Positions 16,639 through 24,808 of a DNA stretch of 33,919 nt are shown piece after piece (within the stretch, counting starts at the first letter, position 1; every line of letters begins with the position of its first letter). Both the position numbers and the translations under genes were made by a program. Source of the DNA: Alangreenwoodia sp964438605 (GTDB taxonomy: Bacteria > Bacillota > Clostridia > Peptostreptococcales > Anaerovoracaceae); contig CAYTKT010000019.1 of NCBI GenBank assembly GCA_964438605.1, positions 1 to 33,919 of the forward strand. The letters run 5' to 3'. The notes under the pieces are model-generated. The model did no database searches. It was not told the origin of the DNA and was given only the letters and a program-made list of their open reading frames with translations.

Positions 16639-17031
16639 CTAAAGCATCTCCGCTAAAAGCCCGTGCTTCTCATAAGATGTAATCTTCGTAATTTTATTGT
16701 CGCCGTCAACAAGCACCACCTTCGGCTTGTATCGCTGCGCCTCCTCAGGCGTCATATTGATGTAAGCCATAATGATAATCAGATCCCCCACGCTGACGCA
16801 GCGTGCAGCTGCACCGTTCAAACAGATTATACCGCTCCCGCGTTCTCCGGCAATCGTGTATGTCTCAAAACGGTTTCCATTATTGATGTCAACGACCTGC
16901 ACCTTTTCATATTCAAGAATACCCGCCGCATCCATCAGATCCTCATCTATGGTAATGCTTCCAACATAATCTAAAGCTGCCTGATTCACCGACACGCGGT
17001 GAATCTTGCTCTTCAGCATCGTAACTTCCAT
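16639..17031 (-). CDS. panD: Aspartate 1-decarboxylase precursor (PanD)
   Basis: PanD makes beta-alanine from aspartate for pantothenate and coenzyme A. The pro-enzyme cuts itself between Gly24 and Ser25 (YVGSITID) to form a pyruvoyl cofactor. The 130 residues contain the usual ITIDEDLMDAAGI, NNGNRFETY and LNGAAAR motifs. Start at 17031 is supported by AAAGGAG 13 nt upstream; a second ATG four codons on, preceded by GGAAG, gives the more usual MLKSKIHR start and is equally likely. panB and panC are not here. A 15-bp palindrome lies upstream. Confidence 0.95.
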   Translation of the reverse strand: MEVTMLKSKIHRVSVNQAALDYVGSITIDEDLMDAAGILEYEKVQVVDINNGNRFETYTIAGERGSGIICLNGAAARCVSVGDLIIIMAYINMTPEEAQRYKPKVVLVDGDNKITKITSYEKHGLLAEML

Positions 17032-17090
17032 GATGTCTCTTATTCTCCTTTACTTTTTTGTACAATATGCCCTTTGGCAATTTCGTCGAT

Positions 17091-17105
17091 ATGTTATGAT
17101 AACAT
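17091..17105. promoter_or_regulatory. Possible operator upstream of panD
   Basis: ATGTTAT-G-ATAACAT is a perfect 7+1+7 palindrome lying about 60 nt before panD and 46 nt after the aminotransferase stop. The size suits a dimeric repressor or activator, but which one cannot be told. Confidence 0.4.
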
Positions 17106-17151
17106 CAGAAATTAAAATTGTAAAGCATAAAATGGCAACGAACTTTTACCA

Positions 17152-18342
17152 CTATTTCAGAGTATCGAGAAAACCCGCGATACGGCTGAGAGCCTTGCGG
17201 ATACTGTCCACGGAATACGCGTAGGAACAACGGATAAAACCTTCGCCTGATGCGCCGAATGCCGTACCCGGAACGACAGCTGCCTTTGACTCAAAAAGAA
17301 GTCTTTCGCAAAATTCATCACTGCTCAGTCCCGTGCTCTGAATCGACGGAAAGACATAAAATGCGCCCTGCGGTTCAAAACAGTCAAGTCCCATCGCCCG
17401 AAATCCGTCTACCATGACACGCCGACGCTCGTCGTAAGCGTCACGCATGATAGCAAGCTCGCTTTCGCGCCGTTCGTTTACAAGAGCTTCCAATCCTGCG
17501 TACTGGGCCGCCGTCGGCGCACACATGATCACATACTGGTGAATTTTTAAAATTTCGCACATGAATTCCGGCGGAGCCGCCACATAGCCAAGACGCCAGC
17601 CCGTCATCGCAAATGCTTTTGAAAAGCCGTTCAGCAGAATCGTTCTCTCCCACATTCCCGGCAGTGACGCGATGGAAACGTGAGGACGTCCGCCGTAAGT
17701 CAGTTCCGCGTAAATTTCATCACTGATAACAATAAGGTCATGCTTCAGAATCGACGGAATAATCGCTTCAAGATGCTCGCGGCGCATAATACCGCCCGTA
17801 GGATTATTCGGATACGGCAGAATGATCGCCTTCGTCCTCGGCGTTACGGCGGCTTCTATTTCTTCAGGCGTGATGCGAAATTCATCCTCCGCTTTCGTAT
17901 CGACTGCAATCGGAACGCCTCCCGACATGACGACGCACGGTTTATAGGAAACGTAAGACGGTTCGGGAACGAGAACTTCATCGCCCGGATTGAGAATCGC
18001 GCGCAACGCCAGATCGATTCCTTCACTGGCACCCACCGTAACAGTAATATCTTCCATTCGATAACTCACATTAAATTTTTCTTCGAGATAATCCGAAATT
18101 GCGTCACGAAGTTCCGGCATTCCCTGATTCGACGTATATGTCGTCTGACCACGCTCAATCGACAAAATCGCCGCCTCGCTTGCGTACCACGGCGTGTTGA
18201 AATCTGGCTCGCCGACGCCGAGAGACACGACATCTTCCATTGTATTTGCGACATCAAAATATTTACGTATTCCTGAGGTCGGCATATTCTTGATTTTGTC
18301 TGCTATGTAACATTTTTTTTCATCTTTATTCTTCATATCCAA
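17152..18342 (-). CDS. PLP-dependent class I/II aminotransferase
   Basis: This 396-residue fold-type I enzyme moves amino groups with pyridoxal phosphate. Family features are SLGVGEPDFNTP, YPNNPTGG, ISDEIYAELTY and the PLP lysine in NGFSKAFAMTGWRLGY. It overlaps the end of an Lrp/AsnC regulator by 10 nt, so the two are co-transcribed. The same pair occurs in Bacillus subtilis (alaR-alaT), where the enzyme is an alanine transaminase. Alanine or aspartate/glutamate use is therefore likely here, but substrate cannot be read from sequence. Confidence 0.92.
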   Translation of the reverse strand: MDMKNKDEKKCYIADKIKNMPTSGIRKYFDVANTMEDVVSLGVGEPDFNTPWYASEAAILSIERGQTTYTSNQGMPELRDAISDYLEEKFNVSYRMEDITVTVGASEGIDLALRAILNPGDEVLVPEPSYVSYKPCVVMSGGVPIAVDTKAEDEFRITPEEIEAAVTPRTKAIILPYPNNPTGGIMRREHLEAIIPSILKHDLIVISDEIYAELTYGGRPHVSIASLPGMWERTILLNGFSKAFAMTGWRLGYVAAPPEFMCEILKIHQYVIMCAPTAAQYAGLEALVNERRESELAIMRDAYDERRRVMVDGFRAMGLDCFEPQGAFYVFPSIQSTGLSSDEFCERLLFESKAAVVPGTAFGASGEGFIRCSYAYSVDSIRKALSRIAGFLDTLK

Positions 18343-18818
18343 ATCGACTTCCTCTCATCGCCGTTCTCCAACTCATCCATGATGATACCGTGATCTTTAT
18401 AATTTTTCAGTACAAAATGCGTCGCCGTCGAAATAACGTCACTGATTCTTGCCAGCTTATCGGATACGAACATGGAAACGGTCCGAATATCCCTGCCTTC
18501 CACTACGACGCAAAGATCGAAGCCACCGGACATCAGGAATACAGTGCGCACCTCATCATTCTGATAAATCCGCTGCGCGATCCTGTCAAATCCATCACCA
18601 CGCTGCGGTGTAACTTTAACCTCGACAAGAGCCGTTACCATCGTACTGTCCGCCTTTTCCCAGTTAATAATAGCGCTTTTGCCGCAGATGATGCCTTCTT
18701 TCTTCATTTGTTCAATTTCGGCAGATACCTCTGACACTTCAAGCCCTGTTTTTCTTGCAATCGCTTCTGGCGAGATCTCCGCGTTTGCTTCTAAAAGCTT
18801 TAATATATTTTTTCTCAT
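18333..18818 (-). CDS. Lrp/AsnC family transcriptional regulator
   Basis: From ATG 18818 the protein has 161 residues: an N-terminal helix-turn-helix (about 5-50; ISPEAIARKTGLEVSEVSAEI) and a C-terminal RAM ligand-binding domain (GGFDLCVVVEGRDI). It probably senses an amino acid and controls its own operon, as paralogues do. The start is chosen because GGAGG lies 5 nt upstream; the frame opens four codons earlier. It is the first gene of the pair with the aminotransferase. A strong promoter about 460 nt upstream implies a long leader. Confidence 0.9.
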   Translation of the reverse strand: MRKNILKLLEANAEISPEAIARKTGLEVSEVSAEIEQMKKEGIICGKSAIINWEKADSTMVTALVEVKVTPQRGDGFDRIAQRIYQNDEVRTVFLMSGGFDLCVVVEGRDIRTVSMFVSDKLARISDVISTATHFVLKNYKDHGIIMDELENGDERKSIWI

Positions 18819-18848
18819 TTTCTCCTCCATATCCGTATTCTCTCAGGG

Positions 18849-18962
18849 ATGAGCAAAATTCCGATTTGCTCACAAGAATAATCAACATACAGCTTACAAT
18901 GTTAAAAAGTAAACGATATATTGAATTGTCGTTCAGTTTTGCGAAATGTGTATTTTGTTCAT
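18849..18962. repeat. Dispersed repeat, copy 1
   Basis: This ~114-bp element matches 24809-24918, most strongly in its outer parts. One end holds the hairpin TGAGCAAA/TTTGCTCA; in copy 2 both changes in the stem keep G-T pairing. On the minus strand, one frame of the hairpin end (CEQIGILLIP) differs from copy 2 mainly at synonymous sites. It lies between the lrp promoter and gene. Confidence 0.7.
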
Positions 18963-19271
18963 CTCCAGTATTCTTCTGCACAACAGGTGGCGCCTCTAAT
19001 GACCCAAAATGTATTCCATAATGCTACCGGCGCTACGCCCGCAGCTCGAATTTTCAGTATATCGCTCCTCTCAAAAGCACAGACGGCTGCCGGAACCGCA
19101 AAAAGCAACTTTGCCGTTCCTTCACGATGCCGGTGAGAATGGGTTCGCGTTTTCAGCGTGTCTTTCCAATCTCTTTACATTTTACATTCCACTCCGCCCT
19201 ACTTTTTTCCTCTTTTTCTGCGCGCCGGCGGCTCGCTCCCGAAACTGCCGATGTGTCCGATAATTTGTTTT
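18963..19271 (-). ncRNA. Putative long leader or small RNA upstream of lrp
   Basis: A strong minus-strand promoter (19272-19300) would transcribe this gene-free stretch toward lrp. It folds locally: near 19085-19118 GGAAC-G-GCAAA pairs with TTTGC-G-GTTCC. I find no gene on either strand and no riboswitch or T-box consensus. It could be a regulatory leader of the lrp operon or a separate RNA. Confidence 0.35.
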
Positions 19272-19300
19272 ATTATAGCACTTCCCCCGCAGGAACACAA
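19272..19300 (-). promoter_or_regulatory. Strong promoter upstream of lrp
   Basis: Read leftward, TTGTGT and TGC-TATAAT have an exact 17-nt spacer. It is one of the best promoter matches in the window. The stretch 19301-19700 beyond it shows no gene. Confidence 0.7.
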
Positions 19301-19724
19301 TGCAAAAGATTACATGAGAAAATCGTTTCTAAAAAGACCAAACCACTTCATCTATATTAAGAAATTTACTATTCCATAAAAAATATAAAAAACTATAAAA
19401 GAACAGCACAATACGCTATATTCATATTATGCTGATTTTCTGTTTACTGCAATATATTTATGGTTAATCGCCCTTACAGCCGGCAAGGAATTACCTCTCT
19501 CTGCTTAAATCATATCATGATGGAACAATCGGCATCGCTTCAACTGCACGTTCATTTGAAAAACTTCTGAAAGACTTCGGATAGGAAAATTCCAAAGGGA
19601 CACCCAGCAAAACACATGGATCGCAAATAGAAAAAAAGATTCGGCAAACAAATGCAAGTTTCTGCTCTTTCTGAGATAAAATAAGGAAAAAGAAGACACT
19701 TTCATTTCAAGGAGGAACCAAGCC

Positions 19725-20618
19725 ATGACAGAATACAGGATGATGCCGCACAAAATGACGACAGGTATGATTGAGGAATTTGCCGCTTCTCTGCGCCACA
19801 GAGAGTGCAGCAAGGGGACGATTGCAAAGTATTTGCGCGATATTCGCCGGTTTGCCGAATGGGGAAATCGATGCAGCGCAAAAGCCGGCAGTCCGCAGGA
19901 GGACCCACTCATCACCAAGGAAACGGTTCTCACCTGGAAAGAGGAGTTAATCCGGCAGAATTATGCGCCGACGACCGTCAATTCGATGCTGGCGGCGATG
20001 AATTCGTTTTTCCGCTTTGCCGGCTGGACGGATTGCAAAGTGAAAGCGCTGAAAGTTCAGCGAAAGATCTTCCGGGATGCATCGAAAAATCTGCGAAAAG
20101 AGGAATACGAACGGCTGGTGAAGGCCGCCAAAGATTCGGACAAAGAATGGCTGGCACTGCTGATGGAAACGATCTGCGCGACGGGGATTCGCGTGTCGGA
20201 AGTCCGGTATATCACGGTGGAAGCGGCGATGGCAGGACGGACTGACGTTCGGCTCAAGGGGAAAATCCGCACGATTCTTCTGCCGGGAAAGTTATGTAAA
20301 AAGCTGAAAAAGTACGCCAAAAAAGAACACCTCGTTTCCGGTGAAATTTTCATTACGGAACGCGGAACCTCTCTGTCACGCGGCAGAATCTGGTCGGAGA
20401 TGAAATCTCTGTGCCACCTTGCCGGTGTGGAACCGTCGAAAGTGTTTCCGCATAATCTGCGCCACCTGTTTGCACGGACGTTTTTTAAGAGCTGCAAAGA
20501 CATTGTCAAGCTGGCCGATCTGATGGGCCACAGCAGTGTGGAGACAACGCGGATTTATCTGATTTCCACCGGAGAGGAGCATGAGCGATTTTTGAACCGA
20601 ATGCAGCTGATCTCCTGA
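19725..20618 (+). CDS. Tyrosine recombinase (XerC/D-like integrase)
   Basis: The 297-residue protein has a SAM-like core-binding domain (about 12-105) and a catalytic domain (about 120-297). All active residues are present: R156 (ATGIRVSE), K180, H243 and R246 (PHNLRH), H269 (MGHSS) and the nucleophile Y278 (TTRIYL). It should therefore cut and rejoin DNA at inverted-arm core sites. AAGGAGG precedes the ATG. No excisionase, phage or conjugation genes are adjacent. Instead a pair of inverted core-like sites lies 194 nt downstream, followed by a surface-protein gene. This fits a dedicated DNA invertase like RecV of Clostridioides difficile. The link to the sites is inferred. Confidence 0.92.
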   Translation: MTEYRMMPHKMTTGMIEEFAASLRHRECSKGTIAKYLRDIRRFAEWGNRCSAKAGSPQEDPLITKETVLTWKEELIRQNYAPTTVNSMLAAMNSFFRFAGWTDCKVKALKVQRKIFRDASKNLRKEEYERLVKAAKDSDKEWLALLMETICATGIRVSEVRYITVEAAMAGRTDVRLKGKIRTILLPGKLCKKLKKYAKKEHLVSGEIFITERGTSLSRGRIWSEMKSLCHLAGVEPSKVFPHNLRHLFARTFFKSCKDIVKLADLMGHSSVETTRIYLISTGEEHERFLNRMQLIS

Positions 20619-20811
20619 ATTCCTCACAGCGGTTTCCTGAATCTTTGACAGCGGACTACAAAGATTTGGCAAAAGCAGCCGATGAAAAACGGACCGATCG
20701 ATCCGCTTTCCCAGGATAAGAAATGTCTGCCGAAAGAAGAAATCGACGGACGGAAAACAGAATCCGATTGATTTTTAAAGTACCTAGACTGCATCGGCCG
20801 CTAAAATAAAA

Positions 20812-20837
20812 TCCGACGAAAGATTCATTTCGTCGGA
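20812..20837. repeat. Left inversion site (and terminator for leftward RNA)
   Basis: The core GACGAAAGATTCATTTCGTC (20815-20834) recurs exactly inverted at 21119-21138. Arms GACGAAA/TTTCGTC flank the asymmetric 6-bp spacer GATTCA, as in tyrosine recombinase core sites. Here the arms extend to 10 bp (TCCGACGAAA/TTTCGTCGGA). On the minus strand the hairpin is followed by TTTTATTTT, so it should also terminate leftward transcripts. Confidence 0.8.
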
Positions 20838-21118
20838 AAGAAGCTGCTGAAAAATGAGATATTTACATAGGATTGGCTTTAGTATAGCATAGAAATTCCT
20901 ACGGTTCAAGGAATTTGCCGATTTTTTGCATCACAAGGAGGACCGTGTCATTCTGAGAATTTGACGGCCCTGTATTTTCATGTCTTTCCAGCCGTTTCGG
21001 CAGACAGGAAAGGCATTTTTTTTTGTGCCTTTTTCATGAAAGGACTCTTTTCGGGTTTCGCAACCGGATTTTTCCACCATTCGCTCCTTTGAAACGGAGA
21101 ATCCGGCAATCCATCCGG
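20838..21118. other. Candidate invertible promoter cassette
   Basis: This 281-bp gene-free segment lies between the inverted sites. It contains a leftward promoter near its left end and, at 21008-21034, an AAAGGCA/TGCCTTT hairpin over T-runs that may stop rightward transcripts. Inversion would place the promoter about 45 nt from the right site, pointing at the downstream genes, with the hairpin behind it. A weaker rightward match (TTTACA 20862, TAGCAT 20885, 17 nt) overlaps the promoter but faces that hairpin. Confidence 0.7.
20881..20909 (-). promoter_or_regulatory. Promoter inside the invertible cassette (present orientation leftward)
   Basis: On the minus strand TTGAAC (20909-20904) and TATACT (20886-20881) are exactly 17 nt apart, and the -10 carries a TGC extension. 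As drawn it gives only a ~65-nt transcript ending at the left site. After inversion the boxes would lie at 21044-21049 and 21067-21072 on the plus strand. Confidence 0.75.
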
Positions 21119-21139
21119 GACGAAATGAATCTTTCGTCG
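21119..21139. repeat. Right inversion site
   Basis: GACGAAATGAATCTTTCGTC is the exact reverse complement of the left core, and identity extends one further base. Outer flanks differ from the left site, and no T-run follows on the plus strand, so rightward transcripts should pass through it. Confidence 0.8.
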
Positions 21140-21219
21140 AAAATCGGGAGGACGACCATCGGGACCGGGAGAAGACGGCGGGAATGTCGTAATCCATTGA
21201 AAAGGGAAAAAGGAGAACC

Positions 21220-21627
21220 ATGGGAAAAAGAAAAAAAGAAAGGAGGGCAAAAATGGAACGCAGATCTCTCAACAGGCTGTTTGGTCCGGAGGAATATGCG
21301 GCTTTGGTGAACGAAACGGATCGGCTCTTTCAGAGCGGCCGAAGTGCGAATGATGTGATTCAGGCGCTGGTGGAACGGATTATTCCGGCGTTGGAACAGG
21401 AAAAGAAAAGAGAACATCGGGCGGCGCAGTTAGAAGGAATTGCAGCGGCGCGTTCACGCGGCGTACATCTGGGGCGGCCGAAGCGGGAACCGCCGGCTAA
21501 TTTTCCACTGGTATTGAAGCAGTATCGGGATGGAAATATTACGGCGGCGACAGCAGCAAGTCTCTGCGATGTGGCGGTCAGCACGTTTTACCGGATGAAG
21601 CGGGAAGCGGAAAGCGAAGACGGCTGA
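21220..21627 (+). CDS. Small DNA-binding protein derived from a serine-resolvase C-terminus
   Basis: The last ~70 of 135 residues match the hinge and helix-turn-helix tail of serine recombinases (EGIAAARSRGVHLGRPKR, then ITAATAASLCDVAVSTFYRMK). The catalytic resolvase domain is absent, so it should bind DNA but not cut it. The N-terminal half is charged and helical. Two starts have good ribosome sites: 21220 (AAGGAGAACC) and 21253 (AAAGGAGG). It is the first gene after the inversion site and lies 93 nt before the SLH gene with no clear promoter between. It may regulate the surface gene or recombination. That role is inference. Confidence 0.75.
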   Translation: MGKRKKERRAKMERRSLNRLFGPEEYAALVNETDRLFQSGRSANDVIQALVERIIPALEQEKKREHRAAQLEGIAAARSRGVHLGRPKREPPANFPLVLKQYRDGNITAATAASLCDVAVSTFYRMKREAESEDG

Positions 21628-21726
21628 CTGCGGGCAGCGCGAACAAACAGGGAAAACTCCACAAATGAGGAGAAAGGATCCATTCAGGGAATTTAACACT
21701 ACATAAAATTTAGGAGGTAAATGAAC

Positions 21727-24435
21727 ATGAAACGAAAACTTTTATCGGTGGTCCTGGCGGTGGCCATGGTCCTGACCATGATGCCGATGACCGCGCTGGC
21801 GGAGGAAAGTGGCTCGATTAAAGTCGGTGAAACGACGTATTCGACGCTAACCAAAGCCGCGGAAAGCATAAACGATTCAAGCAATATCACCATTACCGGA
21901 ACCTATACTGTAACACCCGGCGATGCCACTGCTATAAAAGAGAAAAATAATATAGTTATCATTGATAAGGGAGCTTCTGTGACATTTAGCACTGGCGCTT
22001 GCAATTTGCTCCAAGAGTTCAGTCCGAGCCTTCAAATCCAAAATGGCGGTGCGCTAACGTTTGACATACTAAACAAAAAATATCACTACTTTGGCGGCGA
22101 TGAAAGCAGGATGAAGATAAACCAAGGCTCCGTCACCCTGTCAAACTTAAACAAGTATACCGAAGGCGGTTGCATATGGACACTCTCTGACGACGCTGAT
22201 GTCGAGGTTCCCGCTGATGCTATCGGAAGCAACGACGCTTGTTTCCTCCAGTTGAAAGACATAACAAAAGGTTATGGCATCACACTGGAGATTCCCAAGA
22301 GCGCGACTATGACAGTAAAAGGTGTGTTGCGGGGTGTTGCCGGTACTGACACGGGTCAAAAAAAATATCTAAATCATTCAAAACTGAACGTGAACGGTAC
22401 CTTAGACTGCAGCAGCGGCCTGCTTTCTCTCGGAAAAGAAGCTGAACTCAACGTGGGCACAACTGGCACTGTTATGATCGGAAAGCATGGCATTGGTTCA
22501 GACTCTACTATTGATAAAAATAATACACAAACTGATTGCAAACATATCACAATTGGTGATGGCGGCACGATCGTCGTAAAAAAACAAAGTTATTGGACTG
22601 ACCAGAAAGCAAAGGCAGCATTCAAACTACCCAATGAATTGAGCGGAACACACGACATAGGCAATTTCAAAAATAAGAACGGAGATACTGTCTATTTCGC
22701 AAAGCCCAAAACAATGAATAAAATAACGGCCAACATCGAGAATCAACCGTATGCGACACTGGAAGACGCTTTGAAAGAGGCCGGAGAAATGGCCCAAAAT
22801 GGCCAAAAAACAATCGTTAACCTTGTAGCCGATGAGGTTACAACAACTGGCAACTGCGCAATTCCAGAGGGCGTCATTCTCGAGGTCGGAGAAAATAAAA
22901 CCTTGAAGATTACAGAGGATTCATTCGAATCGGTACTGGGCAGCACAGGAAAGCTCGTTGTTCAATATGGAGGAAAGGTTACTTTGCCTGAAAATTCAGA
23001 TGGTGTAACCGAAGAACTCTGGATCGGCAATACAAATGCAAAACTAAATCTCGAAAAAGATGCTGCCGCAGAAGTTGATTTCTCCGGTGATCATCTCCTT
23101 CTAACCCTGAAAGGACACAGTACCATTCCGACTGATAAAAAATTTGACCTGCATCTGAATGGGAAAGTCATCGATGTTGTGATCGATAACGGAGCACAAC
23201 TTGATGTCTCCAGTAAGGCTACCCTGAGTGATTCCTCTGACAATCAAGGGGAGAATCCTGGGAGTACGCTCACAGCCATAGGCAACTTAAAGGTGGATGT
23301 ACAAGGTACGATTGATTTAAGTACTCAAGGATCCTTGAATGTGAATAACAACTTGGAAGTTCATGATGAAGGAAAGTTGGTCGGCAACGTGACGGTAAAC
23401 GCCGAGGGTACAGCCGTAGTTTATGGCGAAACCACTGAGGCTAATTTCATTCTGACCGGCTCCGAGGCCAGGGTCCTGGCCAATGGCAACATCTCAGAAC
23501 AGGTTGTAAACGGGACCGCAATCATTAACGATGATGAAAGAATGTATACGCCAATTGACGGCGATGTCGCTGAACTTTTCAGACACGGCTGGATATATCA
23601 GGCTCCAGTCTCAAGCCCCGGTTCCGTCGGCAGCAGCGGCAGTTCCGGCTATTCCGTTCAGGTCGACCAAAACATCGAGCATGGCCATGTGTCCGTGACA
23701 CCTAAGTCCGCAACCGTCGGCAAGAAAGTCACCGTCAAGGTGACACCGGATGAAGGCTATGTCCTGGACGAACTGACCGTCACCGACAAGGACGGCAACG
23801 AGATTACCGTCAACAAGGTCGACGAGAACACTTTTACTTTCACCATGCCAAAGAGCCGTGTCACCGTTTCGGCTACTTTCGTGGAAGAAAAAGATTCTGA
23901 CATCGCAAACAAATTCACCGATGTGCCGGCAGGTGAATATTATTCCGACGCCGTGGCCTGGGCTGTCGAGAATGGTGTTACCGAGGGAACCTCTGAGACC
24001 ACCTTCTCTCCTGACCTGAGCTGCAGCCGCGCTGAGATCGTCACTTTCCTGTGGCGTGCCGCCGGCTCTCCAGAACCTGAAAACGCCGGGAACTCATTCA
24101 CCGATGTAAACACAGACGCTTACTACGGCAAGGCGGTTCTGTGGGCTGTCGCAAATGACATCACCAACGGCACCGGCGGGACTACGTTCTCCCCTGACGC
24201 CACCTGCACCCGCGCCCAGATCGTCACTTTCCTCTACCGTTATGAGGACACCCCTTCTGTTTCGGGCACCAGCTTTGGAGATGTGCCAAGCGGCGCTTAC
24301 TACGCCAACGCTGTAAGCTGGGCTGTCGATGAGGGAGTTACCAAAGGCACGAGCGAAACCACCTTCTCTCCTGACAATACCTGCACACGCGGTCAGGCTG
24401 TGACCTTCCTGTACCGCGACCTTGCTGAGAAGTAA
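21727..24435 (+). CDS. Secreted surface protein with three SLH domains
   Basis: The 902-residue protein begins with a signal peptide (cleavage likely after ALA, residue 25). A long beta-rich passenger follows (about 26-640) with parallel-beta-helix-like short repeats. Next come a Gly/Ser hinge (SSPGSVGSSGSSG), a divergent InlB-type beta repeat (about 644-720; GHVSVTPKSATVGKKVTVKV) and three SLH domains (about 729-902; FTDVPAGEYY, FTDVNTDAYY, FGDVPSGAYY) that anchor it to cell-wall polymers. ATG 21727 is chosen since AGGAGG is 9 nt upstream; ATG 21721 is too close. The passenger is A/T-richer than the SLH end, suggesting a mosaic. Its promoter is probably the upstream invertible one. Confidence 0.9.
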   Translation: MKRKLLSVVLAVAMVLTMMPMTALAEESGSIKVGETTYSTLTKAAESINDSSNITITGTYTVTPGDATAIKEKNNIVIIDKGASVTFSTGACNLLQEFSPSLQIQNGGALTFDILNKKYHYFGGDESRMKINQGSVTLSNLNKYTEGGCIWTLSDDADVEVPADAIGSNDACFLQLKDITKGYGITLEIPKSATMTVKGVLRGVAGTDTGQKKYLNHSKLNVNGTLDCSSGLLSLGKEAELNVGTTGTVMIGKHGIGSDSTIDKNNTQTDCKHITIGDGGTIVVKKQSYWTDQKAKAAFKLPNELSGTHDIGNFKNKNGDTVYFAKPKTMNKITANIENQPYATLEDALKEAGEMAQNGQKTIVNLVADEVTTTGNCAIPEGVILEVGENKTLKITEDSFESVLGSTGKLVVQYGGKVTLPENSDGVTEELWIGNTNAKLNLEKDAAAEVDFSGDHLLLTLKGHSTIPTDKKFDLHLNGKVIDVVIDNGAQLDVSSKATLSDSSDNQGENPGSTLTAIGNLKVDVQGTIDLSTQGSLNVNNNLEVHDEGKLVGNVTVNAEGTAVVYGETTEANFILTGSEARVLANGNISEQVVNGTAIINDDERMYTPIDGDVAELFRHGWIYQAPVSSPGSVGSSGSSGYSVQVDQNIEHGHVSVTPKSATVGKKVTVKVTPDEGYVLDELTVTDKDGNEITVNKVDENTFTFTMPKSRVTVSATFVEEKDSDIANKFTDVPAGEYYSDAVAWAVENGVTEGTSETTFSPDLSCSRAEIVTFLWRAAGSPEPENAGNSFTDVNTDAYYGKAVLWAVANDITNGTGGTTFSPDATCTRAQIVTFLYRYEDTPSVSGTSFGDVPSGAYYANAVSWAVDEGVTKGTSETTFSPDNTCTRGQAVTFLYRDLAEK

Positions 24436-24482
24436 TCGGCGGGCGGCCATATCGGCTGCCAAAGGTTTTAATTATTAAATAG

Positions 24483-24507
24483 GCGGGGCTTCGGCCCCGC
24501 TTTTTTT
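24483..24507 (+). terminator. Terminator of the SLH gene
   Basis: GCGGGGC-TTCG-GCCCCGC followed by seven T residues, 47 nt after the stop codon: a classic intrinsic terminator with a stable tetraloop. Confidence 0.95.
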
Positions 24508-24643
24508 ACTACTTAAAAAAATATGCCGTTCTGGCAGACTTCCGCTTAAAAAAAGCGCGTTACACCCTTTCTGCCGGCGAAACGGCCTGAAAAACGGAGG
24601 AAAACCCACATAACGCAGAGAAATCCCCCTTCGCAGAACTTCT

Positions 24644-24742
24644 TTATAATTTCTTCCTTTCTCCTACAACCTTATTCCGGAAACTCTGAATGCCCGGATT
24701 CTGCGGTACACCAAGGGCCCGTGACAAAAGCTCTTTCTCCAT
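24644..24742 (-). CDS. Possible 32-residue small protein
   Basis: A short frame begins MEKELLSRALGVPQNPG and ends in a basic tail (VVGERKKL). ACGAGGG lies about 7 nt before the ATG, so it could be translated. It lies well downstream of birA on the same strand. I recognise no family and length alone gives little support. Confidence 0.25.
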   Translation of the reverse strand: MEKELLSRALGVPQNPGIQSFRNKVVGERKKL

Positions 24743-24808
24743 AATGATTCCCTCGTAATATTTTCTTTCATCTGTATATCATAGTTTTTCTTATCAATCA
24801 AAACAGGA

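Noticed and set aside
18975..19005. T-box-like GGTGGCGCC on the plus strand
   Set aside because: It differs from the GGTGG(Y)ACC consensus, has no stem I or antiterminator, and no plus-strand gene follows for 700 nt.
19505..19933. 142-codon minus-strand frame over the recombinase start
   Set aside because: It overlaps the clear ribosome site and N-terminus of the recombinase and has no domain of its own.
20862..20890. Rightward promoter TTTACA/TAGCAT making the cassette ON as drawn
   Set aside because: Both hexamers are weaker than the leftward pair on the same DNA, and rightward transcripts would meet the 21008-21034 hairpin. It is not fully excluded.
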